From Vreelandella halophila (GTDB lineage: Bacteria > Pseudomonadota > Gammaproteobacteria > Pseudomonadales > Oleiphilaceae): DNA of 64,000 nt. The notes below the pieces were generated by a model. That model was given only the letters and a program-made list of their open reading frames with translations, was not told where the DNA came from and ran no database searches. Position 1 is the first letter of the stretch, and the number at the start of each line of letters is the position of its first letter. Positions 9,537 to 16,772 of the stretch are shown piece by piece. The stretch covers positions 124,001 to 188,000 of the forward strand of contig NZ_WMEX01000007.1 in assembly GCF_009856365.1 (NCBI RefSeq), given 5' to 3'. The position numbers were made by a program, and so were the translations under genes.

Positions 9537-11339
9537 ATGGCCGATACCCTGCTTGACCGACGCGATCTGGCGTTCCAGCTCTACGAAGTGCTGGATACCG
9601 AATCCCTGAATGAGCGTGAGCGCTTCAGCGATCACAGCCGGGAGACCTTCGATGCGGTTTTCGATACGGCGGAGCGTATCGCCCGGGAGCAGTTCGCCAG
9701 CCACAACAGCCTGGCCGACAGGGAAGAGCCCCGTTTCGAGGACGGCAAAGTCACCATGCGCCCGGAGGTGAAGGCGGCAGTGGAGGCCTACGCCGAGGCC
9801 GGCTTCATTGCTGGGCGCTATGATTACGATCTGGGCGGCATGCAGCTGCCAGAGACGGTCATGACCGCCTGCAATGGCTTCTTCATGGCGGCCAATCCCA
9901 GCACAGCGGGCTATCCCTTCCTGACCACGGCGGCGGCCAATGTCATCCGCACCTTCGGATCCCGGGAACAGCAGGACTGGTTCCTGCAGCCCATGCTGGA
10001 AGGGCGATTCACCGGCACCATGGCGCTGACCGAACCCCAGGCCGGTTCCTCCCTGGCGGATCTGCGCACCAGTGCCAAGCCCACGGACGAGGGGCATTAT
10101 CTGATCAAGGGCGCCAAGATCTACATCTCCGGGGGCGAGCATGAGCTCAGCGACAACATCGTGAACCTGGTGCTGGCACGCATCCATGGGGCGCCTCCGG
10201 GAGTGAAGGGCATCTCGATGTTCATCGTGCCCAAGTACCGGCTGGATGCGGACGGCAATCCCGGGGAGCGCAATGGCGTGGGCCTGGCCGGGCTGATCCA
10301 CAAGCTCGGGTACCGGGGCACCACCTCCACGGCGCTGAGTTTCGGGGACGATGCGGACTGCCATGGCTATCTGGTGGGCGAGCCCCATCAGGGCCTCAAG
10401 TACATGTTCCAGATGATGAACGAGGCCCGTGTGGGTGTCGGTTTCGGGGCTGCCGCCATTGGTTACCGGGGATACCAGCACAGCCTTGAGTACGCCCGTG
10501 ATCGTCGCCAGGGGAGGCCGCCTTCCGAGAAGGATCCGACCACCGAGCCGGTACCGATCATCCAGCATGCGGACGTGCGGCGCATGCTGCTGGCGCAGAA
10601 GTCCTGGATGGAGGGGGCGCTGGCCCTGTGCTTCTATGGCGCGCGGCTGATGGACGACAGCCATACCCACCCGGACGAGGCTCAGCGCCATCAGGCGCGT
10701 CAGCTGCTGGATCTTCTGACGCCCGTCATCAAGGCATGGCCTTCCGAGTACGGGCCGAAGGCCAATGATCTTGCCATCCAGGTCTACGGTGGCGCCGGCT
10801 ACACCCGCGAATACCCGGTGGAGCAGTGCTGGCGGGACAATCGCCTCAACCCCATCCACGAGGGCACCAACGGTATCCAAGCGATGGATCTGCTGGGGCG
10901 CAAGGTCTGGCAGGGCAACGGCGAGGCCATCCAGCAGCTGTTCGGAGCCATTCAGGCGGACCTTCAGGAGGCGCCGGACGAGCGCTGCCGGCAATGGGCC
11001 TATTCACTGAGCGAAACCCTGCAACAGGCCGGCAAGGTCACCCAGTCCCTGGGGCAGGCGCTGGCCCAGGAGCCCCCGGAGAAGGGGCTGGCCAATGCGA
11101 GTGTCTACCTGCGGCTCTTCGGCCACATCTGCGTGGCCTGGATGTGGCTGCGTCAGGCCAATGCGGCCAGTGCCGCCCTGGCTGGTGAGGTCTCGGCGGC
11201 TGATGAGGCCTTCTACCAGGGGAAGCTGCAGGCCGCGCAGTATTTCTTCCACTGGGAGCTGCCCACGGTGGCCCAGGACCTGGTCCTGCTGCAGAACCAG
11301 GACGACACCTGCTATGCCATGCGCGATGAATGGTTCTGA
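9537..11339 (+). CDS. acyl-CoA dehydrogenase, long (DmdC-like) subfamily
   Basis: 600 residues, about 200 longer than short-chain acyl-CoA dehydrogenases. The FAD/substrate core has MALTEPQAGSSLADLRTSA and YRGTTSTALSFGD. The catalytic-base region NPIHEGTNGIQAMDLLGRK lies near residue 445. A C-terminal helical extension (about 460-600) is typical of DmdC/FadE-like long forms. It introduces the 2,3-double bond into an acyl-CoA; the chain length or thio-substrate cannot be told. A crotonase follows 98 nt later and a GlxA-type regulator is divergent, suggesting a dedicated acyl-CoA degradation unit. Confidence 0.9.
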   Translation: MADTLLDRRDLAFQLYEVLDTESLNERERFSDHSRETFDAVFDTAERIAREQFASHNSLADREEPRFEDGKVTMRPEVKAAVEAYAEAGFIAGRYDYDLGGMQLPETVMTACNGFFMAANPSTAGYPFLTTAAANVIRTFGSREQQDWFLQPMLEGRFTGTMALTEPQAGSSLADLRTSAKPTDEGHYLIKGAKIYISGGEHELSDNIVNLVLARIHGAPPGVKGISMFIVPKYRLDADGNPGERNGVGLAGLIHKLGYRGTTSTALSFGDDADCHGYLVGEPHQGLKYMFQMMNEARVGVGFGAAAIGYRGYQHSLEYARDRRQGRPPSEKDPTTEPVPIIQHADVRRMLLAQKSWMEGALALCFYGARLMDDSHTHPDEAQRHQARQLLDLLTPVIKAWPSEYGPKANDLAIQVYGGAGYTREYPVEQCWRDNRLNPIHEGTNGIQAMDLLGRKVWQGNGEAIQQLFGAIQADLQEAPDERCRQWAYSLSETLQQAGKVTQSLGQALAQEPPEKGLANASVYLRLFGHICVAWMWLRQANAASAALAGEVSAADEAFYQGKLQAAQYFFHWELPTVAQDLVLLQNQDDTCYAMRDEWF

Positions 11340-11350
11340 CCACGAAGGGC

Positions 11351-11406
11351 GGTAGGAGCTTGCGCTGCAAGCGATCCAATCCATCGCGCGCAGGGCGCGC
11401 TCCTGC
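11351..11406. repeat. degenerate REP doublet
   Basis: GTAGGAGCTTGCGCTGCAAG (11352-11371) is followed after a short spacer by an inverted partner ending GCGCGCTCCTGC (to 11406). It is the same family as the perfect doublet at 26566-26648. It lies between the acyl-CoA dehydrogenase and crotonase genes and could affect mRNA stability of the pair. Confidence 0.7.
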
Positions 11407-11437
11407 GGTGAAATAACAAGATTCAGGAAATGGGACT

Positions 11438-12217
11438 ATGGCTCTGGTAAATGTTGAAGCGAAGGATCACATCCTGTTCATCGGCCTGAACCGGCCGGAG
11501 AAGATGAATGCCATGAACCGGCAGATGTACCACGACATCGCCGCCGCCTACGGCCGGCTGAACCGCGAGCCGGAACTGCGTGTGGGGCTGGTCTATGCCG
11601 AAGGGGATCACTTCACCTCGGGCCTGGAACTGGACGACTGGGCGGGCGTATTCGCCAACGGTGAGGGGCTGACCCTGAACGAGGGCGAGATGGACCCCTT
11701 CGGAATCGTGGGACCGGCCATGGACAAGCCCGTGGTCTATGCCACCCAGGGGATCTGCTTCACCTGCGGGGTGGAGATGATGCTCAACACGGACATCCGG
11801 GTAGCGGCGGACAATACGCGCTATGGCCAGCTGGAAGTCAAACGCGGCATCTTCGCCTGCGGTGGCGCGACCATCCGTCTCCAGGAGGAGATCGGATGGG
11901 CCAATGCCCAGCGTTATCTGCTGACCGGGGATGAGTGGAGCGCCTCTCAGGCACATGAGTGGGGGCTGGTGCAGGAGCTGGTGGCGCCCGGAGAGCAGTT
12001 TGAGCGTGCCCGTGAACTGGCGGAAAAGGTCGCCAGGGCGGCCCCCCTGGGTGTTCAGGGCAGTCTGCGTTCCTCGCGTATCGCCCGCACAGAGGGGCAT
12101 GATGCGGCGAAGGCCCGACTGTTTCCGGATCTCGCTCCGGTCATGCGGAGTGAGGATGTCCAGGAAGGCATCCAATCCTTTCTGGAGCGGCGTGAGGCGG
12201 TCTTCAAGGGGACCTGA
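11438..12217 (+). CDS. enoyl-CoA hydratase/isomerase family (crotonase) protein
   Basis: 259 residues with the crotonase fold. The first CoA/oxyanion segment is LNRPEKMNAMNRQM (about 16-30), the second is FTCGVEMMLNTDIRVA, and a Glu sits at the usual catalytic position in LEVKRGIFACGGA. The normally conserved GGG loop reads TCG here, so activity could differ from a classical hydratase. It is next to the acyl-CoA dehydrogenase and likely takes the next step, hydration of the enoyl-CoA. AGGAAAT precedes the ATG. Confidence 0.85.
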   Translation: MALVNVEAKDHILFIGLNRPEKMNAMNRQMYHDIAAAYGRLNREPELRVGLVYAEGDHFTSGLELDDWAGVFANGEGLTLNEGEMDPFGIVGPAMDKPVVYATQGICFTCGVEMMLNTDIRVAADNTRYGQLEVKRGIFACGGATIRLQEEIGWANAQRYLLTGDEWSASQAHEWGLVQELVAPGEQFERARELAEKVARAAPLGVQGSLRSSRIARTEGHDAAKARLFPDLAPVMRSEDVQEGIQSFLERREAVFKGT

Positions 12218-12315
12218 GCGGGCCCGGGGTGGGCGTTCTGCCGGTTGATCCACAGTCTGAGCGCCGATATGCTGCCAACCTTAAGCGTATGTAACGTTGC
12301 AAGAGATTGAATACG

Positions 12316-12627
12316 ATGGACGACTGGCAGATCGACGTGGAGAGCCAGAAAGCTCGCCACAGCAGTGGCCTGGAGCTGACGTTCGAGGGGCGCCCCCGGA
12401 CCAAGCATTTTTCAGGCAGCCCTTCCAGAGTGCCGGATGGTATGCAGTCCCTGGAGCTGGTACGCCTGATCCGTGAGGGCTACCAGGCCTTTGAGGCGGC
12501 CTGGCCGGAAGAGGGTGGCCCGCATGTGGCGCAGGCCACCGGCAAGCCGCAGCAGGAAGAGGGCAGTGGCGTCAAGGTCAGCCACCGCCGTCGTCGCAAG
12601 CTTTCCCGCAGCAATTCACCAGGGTAG
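12316..12627 (+). CDS. small conserved-type protein of unknown function
   Basis: 103 residues. It starts MDDWQIDVESQKARHSSG and ends in a basic tail (SHRRRRKLSRSNSPG). There is no signal peptide or membrane segment. The middle part (LELVRLIREGYQAFEAAW) is predicted helical. AAGAGA precedes the ATG; a TTG three codons upstream (12307) is a weaker option. The last 12 nt overlap the convergent SDR gene. I do not recognise the family; the basic tail might bind nucleic acid (speculative). Confidence 0.6.
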   Translation: MDDWQIDVESQKARHSSGLELTFEGRPRTKHFSGSPSRVPDGMQSLELVRLIREGYQAFEAAWPEEGGPHVAQATGKPQQEEGSGVKVSHRRRRKLSRSNSPG

Positions 12628-13281
12628 CTCGGACCCGTCCGAGTGCCGGAATACCCCGCTGTTTTCCTGGTTCAGTTCGTCCACCCGCTGGATCAGCCGT
12701 TCTGCGGCCTCGCTGGGCGTAATGTGGCCGGTATTGCCGGTCATGGCCGTCTGAACGTAGCCTGGATGCATAATGCCGACACTGATGCCTCTTGGTTGCA
12801 GATCCACTGCCAGTGATTGTGAGGCGGCATTGAGTGCAGCCTTCGTCATCCGGTAACCGTAGCGCCCGCCTGAGTCATTGTCTGCGATTGATCCCATCCG
12901 GGATGTCATCATGACGACTTTACCGCTTTTGGGGATCAGCTCCAGCAGTGCGGTGGTGACCTTGAGCGGCCCCAGGGTGTTCACCTCGAACTGGGTCTGG
13001 ATCCGATCCCAGTCCATATCCGCCAGGTTCTCATCGGTCATCAGGCCAGCGTTGTTGTAGAGCACATCGATGGTTTCCCCCTCGAGATTGCGCCGCGCCT
13101 TGCCAAGGCTGATGTCGTCGGTGACATCCACGCCTTCGATGATATTCACGCCCAGGGACTTCAACTCATCCGAGGCTGCGCGGCACAGCGCTGTTACCCG
13201 GTCACCGCGTTCGTGCCACTGGCGGGCGAGTTCGAGTCCGATGCCACGGTTGGCACCGGTAATGACCACGTGTTGGCTCAT
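12616..13281 (-). CDS. short-chain dehydrogenase/reductase (SDR)
   Basis: 221 residues, a classical SDR with the cofactor motif TGANRGIG at residues 8-15, NNAG at about 76, catalytic Ser in MMTSRMGS and YxxxK in YGYRMTKAA. It resembles the CsgA/sniffer-like carbonyl reductases. The substrate is unknown. GGAGGACTC lies just before the ATG. It is monocistronic and its 3' end overlaps the preceding convergent gene by 12 bp. Confidence 0.9.
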   Translation of the reverse strand: MSQHVVITGANRGIGLELARQWHERGDRVTALCRAASDELKSLGVNIIEGVDVTDDISLGKARRNLEGETIDVLYNNAGLMTDENLADMDWDRIQTQFEVNTLGPLKVTTALLELIPKSGKVVMMTSRMGSIADNDSGGRYGYRMTKAALNAASQSLAVDLQPRGISVGIMHPGYVQTAMTGNTGHITPSEAAERLIQRVDELNQENSGVFRHSDGSELPW

Positions 13282-13376
13282 GAGTCCTCCTGTCGTGATT
13301 TAACTGGTCAGCGCAGGCCTGTCTGGTAACCTGCGCCGTATCAACAGCCTATTACGAAACCATTGAGGAGGAAAAC

Positions 13377-14114
13377 GTGTTGCAGATACAAAGGTCATTA
13401 CTGGTGGCAGGCATCGCTTTAGCCCTGACAGCACCGGCTGCGGCGCAGGAGTCGGACGAATGGAGCGGCTCGGTTGAACTTGGCCTTGTTGAAACCTCCG
13501 GCAATACCGAGGAAACCACGATTTCCGGTGAGGCGGATGTCACCCGCAACTGGAACGACTGGCGGCAGAATGTCCTTCTCCAGTCCCGGTACGCGGAACA
13601 GGGCGGGGAGCGGACCGCCGAACGCTATTCCGCGGCGACCCAGCTCGACTATAAGTTCAATCCCAATGACTTCGTTTTTGTCCGGGGCCGTTACTCCAAC
13701 GATGATTTCAGTGGTTACCAGTTCCAGGCCTCGACCTCGGCCGGCTACGGGCGACGCCTCTGGAGCGAAGGGGACAGCTACTTCGATGTATCGAGCGGTC
13801 TGGGTTATCGTTACGGTCGGCTCGATACCCCGGATCCCGAGGAAGGGGAGGAAGAGGAAGACCCCATAGGGCGTCTGGCTGCTGACTTCCGCTATCAGCT
13901 GTCAGAAACCGCCCACTTCCGCCAGGAGGCGGAAACCGAAGTGAGTCTGGATGACGGGGATGCCATTTCGCGCTCAGTGACCGCGCTCCAGGCAAACGTG
14001 AACAGTTCCCTGGCCATGAAGCTCTCCTACACGGTTGAGCACAATTCCAATCCGCCGACGGGGACTGAGCGGACGGACACGATTACGGCGGTGACGCTGC
14101 TCTACGGCTTCTGA
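13377..14114 (+). CDS. DUF481 (YdiY-like) outer-membrane protein
   Basis: 245 residues starting at GTG 13377 behind a strong GAGGAGGAAAAC site. The signal peptide ends about ...APAAAQ. DUF481 features follow: EWSGSVELGLVETSGNTEETTISGE-type opening (around residues 24-50), YRYGRL, and barrel strands up to the terminal aromatic YGF. Family members such as E. coli YdiY are described as acid- or salt-induced outer-membrane proteins. An acidic loop (EEGEEEED) sits near residue 162. It is monocistronic and is followed by a strong terminator shared with the convergent DUF4168 gene. Confidence 0.88.
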   Translation: MLQIQRSLLVAGIALALTAPAAAQESDEWSGSVELGLVETSGNTEETTISGEADVTRNWNDWRQNVLLQSRYAEQGGERTAERYSAATQLDYKFNPNDFVFVRGRYSNDDFSGYQFQASTSAGYGRRLWSEGDSYFDVSSGLGYRYGRLDTPDPEEGEEEEDPIGRLAADFRYQLSETAHFRQEAETEVSLDDGDAISRSVTALQANVNSSLAMKLSYTVEHNSNPPTGTERTDTITAVTLLYGF

Positions 14115-14126
14115 GTACCCATGAAA

Positions 14127-14150
14127 AAGCCCCGCCAGAGGGCGGGGCTT
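14127..14150. terminator. bidirectional intrinsic terminator
   Basis: Perfect 10-bp stem AAGCCCCGCC / GGCGGGGCTT with AGAG loop and an A-run on the left side. It is placed between the convergent DUF481 and DUF4168 genes and serves both. Confidence 0.85.
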
Positions 14151-14172
14151 GCAGGCTGATCCAGGCTGACTG

Positions 14173-14568
14173 TTATTCGGACATCTTGTCCACGCGTTCC
14201 TGGATTTCCGGATTGGAGTTGTAGGCCACGGCAATGGCGTTGTATTCCTCAACGGTCATGCCCGCGTCCTCAATCACCTTGACCATCTCGGTCTGGGCTT
14301 TCTGCTGGAGTTCGCGTGCCTTGTCCTCGGATTCGGCAGATTCGATCTGGGACACATAATCCTCGCGAACCTTACCGATCTCATCCTGCAGCTCAACAAA
14401 GTTCTGGAGTTCTTCGTCGGAGAAGTCGGTGTTCTGCTGCTCCGGGGCACTCATGCTCTGGCCCTGATTCTGCTGGGCCTGACCCGTGCTGCTGTCCTGT
14501 GCCACGGCGGTCATGCCGGCAGTACTCAGTGCGAATGCGATGGCTGCGGTCAGTGCTTTCAGTTTCAT
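14173..14568 (-). CDS. secreted DUF4168 protein, paralogue 2
   Basis: 131 residues: signal peptide to about AVAQ (residue 24), a Gln-rich linker, then the DUF4168 domain (DFSDEELQNFVELQDEI, KVREDYVSQIESAE, IEDAGMTVEEYNAIA, NPEIQERVDKM). The mature part is almost all helical and charged. It is very similar to the next gene upstream (14708-15094), so the two arose by tandem duplication. It has its own GAGGAGG ribosome site and its own sigma-54-like promoter (14619-14634). The family's biochemical role is not established. A periplasmic sensor/chaperone role is suggested by the neighbouring kinase/activator pair. Confidence 0.85.
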   Translation of the reverse strand: MKLKALTAAIAFALSTAGMTAVAQDSSTGQAQQNQGQSMSAPEQQNTDFSDEELQNFVELQDEIGKVREDYVSQIESAESEDKARELQQKAQTEMVKVIEDAGMTVEEYNAIAVAYNSNPEIQERVDKMSE

Positions 14569-14618
14569 GTTGGTACCTCCTCAGGGTAACGGGTTGTGTG
14601 GTGCGACACCCCAGAGGA

Positions 14619-14634
14619 AACAACTGCTATGCCA
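14619..14634 (-). promoter_or_regulatory. sigma-54-like promoter of DUF4168 paralogue 2
   Basis: On the minus strand TGGCATAGCAGTTGTT has the -24 GG and the correct 10-nt spacing, with GT in place of the usual -12 GC. The predicted start of transcription is about 40 nt upstream of the ATG. It is weaker than the copy before paralogue 1, but the same type and orientation. Confidence 0.5.
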
Positions 14635-14666
14635 GAACGGCGTCGAATGAATAGATGTTAAATGAA

Positions 14667-14688
14667 AACGCCTCCCGCAGGAGGCGTT
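14667..14688 (-). terminator. hairpin between the DUF4168 paralogues
   Basis: Perfect 9-bp stem AACGCCTCC / GGAGGCGTT with loop CGCA, followed on the minus strand by TTCATT. It lies 19 nt after the stop of paralogue 1 and so separates the two paralogues into different transcripts. Confidence 0.7.
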
Positions 14689-14707
14689 CATGACAGCGGG
14701 TAAAGCC

Positions 14708-15094
14708 TTATTCGCCTGCCATTTCGTCCACTCGCTCCTGGACGTCCGGATTGGAGTTATAGGCCACGGCAATGGCGTTATACTCCTGAACGGACATGCC
14801 GGCATCCTCAATGGCGCTGACCATTTCGGACTGGGCTTCCTGCTGAAGCTGGCGCGCCTTGTCCTCGGATTCCGCCGCCTCGATCTGGGAGACGTATTCC
14901 TCGCGGATCTTGCCAATGCTGTCCTGAAGATTGACGAACTGCTGCAGCTCTTCGTCCGAGAAGTCCGCCGGCTGCTGGGACTGTTCCATTCCCGGATCCT
15001 GCTGGCCTTCGCCGCTGCCGTAATCCTGGGCCAGTGCCTGGGCGCCGGTCAGGCCGAGTGCCAGTGCAAGTGCAAGACTGGTGATTCGAATCAT
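14708..15094 (-). CDS. secreted DUF4168 protein, paralogue 1
   Basis: 128 residues: signal peptide ending about AQALAQ, a GQQDPGMEQSQQ-type linker and a DUF4168 domain (DFSDEELQQFVNLQDSIGK, REEYVSQIEAAESEDKAR, EDAGMSVQEYNAIA, NPDVQERVDEMAGE). No Cys is present in the mature part. AAAGGAGAC precedes the ATG. A sigma-54 promoter at 15132-15147 with two operator-like palindromes upstream links it to the divergent kinase/NtrC-type regulator genes. The layout parallels zraP next to zraSR, where the secreted protein is the regulated periplasmic partner (inference for this gene). Confidence 0.87.
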   Translation of the reverse strand: MIRITSLALALALGLTGAQALAQDYGSGEGQQDPGMEQSQQPADFSDEELQQFVNLQDSIGKIREEYVSQIEAAESEDKARQLQQEAQSEMVSAIEDAGMSVQEYNAIAVAYNSNPDVQERVDEMAGE

Positions 15095-15131
15095 TATGGA
15101 AGTCTCCTTTGCTGGATTCGCACTGTCTCGT

Positions 15132-15147
15132 TGCAGGAGCTGTGCCA
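15132..15147 (-). promoter_or_regulatory. sigma-54 promoter of DUF4168 paralogue 1
   Basis: On the minus strand TGGCACAGCTCCTGCA: -24 GG and -12 GC separated by exactly 10 nt, with the TGGCAC half intact. Predicted start of transcription about 15121, giving a 27-nt leader. Confidence 0.75.
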
Positions 15148-15236
15148 GCGCAGGATCACAGTCTGAAAATTGCCGTTTCTTAATCAGTTACTGGTCCCTC
15201 TGTTGAGTAAACGCCATGAGTTGGAGTGCCTGAGGG

Positions 15237-15253
15237 TGTGACATAATGACACA
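15237..15253. promoter_or_regulatory. upstream activator palindrome, site 1
   Basis: TGTGACATAATGACACA is a 17-bp palindrome (7 of 8 pairs). Its centre is about 124 bp upstream of the predicted sigma-54 start for DUF4168 paralogue 1, a usual distance for an NtrC-type enhancer site. It shares 14 of 17 bases with site 2. Confidence 0.65.
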
Positions 15254-15266
15254 TGGGGCGTTGCTG

Positions 15267-15283
15267 TGTGACATTATGCCACC
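15267..15283. promoter_or_regulatory. upstream activator palindrome, site 2
   Basis: TGTGACATTATGCCACC, a second copy of the same palindrome (6 of 8 pairs), centre 30 bp from site 1, close to three helical turns, so both lie on one face of the DNA. It ends 20 nt before the kinase start codon, so binding may also feed back on kinase/regulator expression. Confidence 0.65.
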
Positions 15284-15302
15284 CATGCTCAGGGAGGAAT
15301 CG

Positions 15303-16772
15303 ATGAAACATCTGCGTCTGCCCGGCGTCCAGTTCACGCTGATTCTGGCAGTGGTTCTGCCGCTGCTGCTGGTCAGTGGTGTGGCGGTCTACTGGGGGCT
15401 GGGCGTGATCCAGTCCCACGATGAGGAGCGTCTCCAGCAGGACCTGGCGCTTCTGGCCCAGGCAACCCGTTATCCGCTCTCCCGGGCGCTCCAGAACGGG
15501 GACTATGTCCAGGTCAACGACATCACCACCTCCATCTTCAGTGTGGGGCGTGTCTACGGGGCTTCCGTTTACGATCAGCGTGGCGACCGTGTCTCACAGG
15601 TGGGCATTGTGGACCGGGATGTGAGTGACAGCCGCAGCGCAGCGGATGCGGTGGCGCAGGGGGATGACCTGGGAACCTATCGGGAGATTGAGGGCGAGGA
15701 TGTGTTCTCCCACTTCACGCCGCTGTTCAGCGAGGATGGCCGGATCATCGGGCTGTTGCAGATCACCCGCCAGCGCAGCGATTTCGACCAGAGGCTGGCG
15801 GATCTGCGCAACAACGCCTGGTGGATCTGGTCGCTGACCGCCGGTGCCATACTGCTCGTGGCAATCGGCGGGCATTATGGTGGCGTGGGGCGCCACGTTG
15901 GCCGGCTTTCCAGCGTCATGGCCCGGGTCCAGGACGGCGACCGGCGCATTCGGGCCCAGTTGCGGGGGCCGCGGGAAACCCGTCAGCTGGCGGCGGCACT
16001 CAACGAGATGCTCGACAGCATCGAAGCGGCGGAACAGGAGATCATTGACCAGAAAGCGCGGGAGACGCGGCTTAATCAACGCCTGCAGCACCAGGAGAAA
16101 ATGGCCATGATCGGGCGGGTGGCCGGCGGTGTCGCCCACGAGCTGGGGGCGCCGCTGAGTGTCATCGACGGCCGCGCCCGCATGCTGGAGCGCCGTACAG
16201 GGGATGAGCGTGGTCAGCGCAATCTCGGGGATATACGTCACCAGGTCCAGCGCATGACCCGGATCGTACAGCAGCTTCTGGACTGTTTCCGGCATTCCCC
16301 CAGTGCCGCCGAGGAGCGCTTCACCACCGCGCAGTTGATGACCGGCGTGCTCGATGCCCATGGTGATGCCCCTGAAGGGATCACCCTGGAAATCGACAAC
16401 GCGGCGCCGGAGGCGGTGATCAATGGCGACCGGACACGCTGTGAGCTGGCGGTCTCCAACCTGCTGCGCAATGCCTTTCTGGCGGCCAGCTCCCGGGTCA
16501 TGCTGAGTGTCCGAAAGGGGCCCCAGGCCATTGCCGTAACCGTCGAGGATGATGGTCCGGGCATCCCGCCCGGTGATCGTGAAGCCGTTCTTGAGCCTTT
16601 CCACACCACCCGTGCTTCCGGTGAGGGCACGGGCCTGGGGCTGGCCGTGGTCCGCAGTGTGATGCAGGAACACGGGGGTGCCATCATCATTGGAAGCAGC
16701 CGCTGGGGTGGTTGTGCCATGGTACTGCAGTGGCCAAGGGCCGGTGGATCGGAAGGAGGTGAATCCGCATGA
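15303..16772 (+). CDS. membrane sensor histidine kinase of the sigma-54 activator (NtrB/ZraS) class
   Basis: 489 residues. TM1 is about 10-33, the periplasmic sensor about 34-172, TM2 about 173-193, then HAMP, a coiled linker (about 238-265) and HisKA with His279 in GGVAHELGAPLSVIDGRAR. HATPase_c has an N-box-like NLLRNAFLAAS, DDGPGIPPGD and GEGTGLGLAVV. The ATG at 15303 is chosen for its GGGAGG site; an in-frame start further upstream would include operator DNA. The stop overlaps the regulator start (ATGA). The periplasmic domain and the divergent secreted DUF4168 gene suggest envelope or metal-type stress sensing; the stimulus is unknown. Confidence 0.92.
   Translation: MKHLRLPGVQFTLILAVVLPLLLVSGVAVYWGLGVIQSHDEERLQQDLALLAQATRYPLSRALQNGDYVQVNDITTSIFSVGRVYGASVYDQRGDRVSQVGIVDRDVSDSRSAADAVAQGDDLGTYREIEGEDVFSHFTPLFSEDGRIIGLLQITRQRSDFDQRLADLRNNAWWIWSLTAGAILLVAIGGHYGGVGRHVGRLSSVMARVQDGDRRIRAQLRGPRETRQLAAALNEMLDSIEAAEQEIIDQKARETRLNQRLQHQEKMAMIGRVAGGVAHELGAPLSVIDGRARMLERRTGDERGQRNLGDIRHQVQRMTRIVQQLLDCFRHSPSAAEERFTTAQLMTGVLDAHGDAPEGITLEIDNAAPEAVINGDRTRCELAVSNLLRNAFLAASSRVMLSVRKGPQAIAVTVEDDGPGIPPGDREAVLEPFHTTRASGEGTGLGLAVVRSVMQEHGGAIIIGSSRWGGCAMVLQWPRAGGSEGGESA

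Noticed and set aside
9465-10994. Long minus-strand frame continuing upstream of the GlxA-type gene
   Set aside because: Antisense to the acyl-CoA dehydrogenase gene; the regulator is complete when started at 9434 or nearby.
15192-15207. Possible plus-strand sigma-54 promoter for the kinase gene (TGG-N10-GA)
   Set aside because: The essential -12 GC is GA, and the palindromic sites would lie downstream of the start of transcription.
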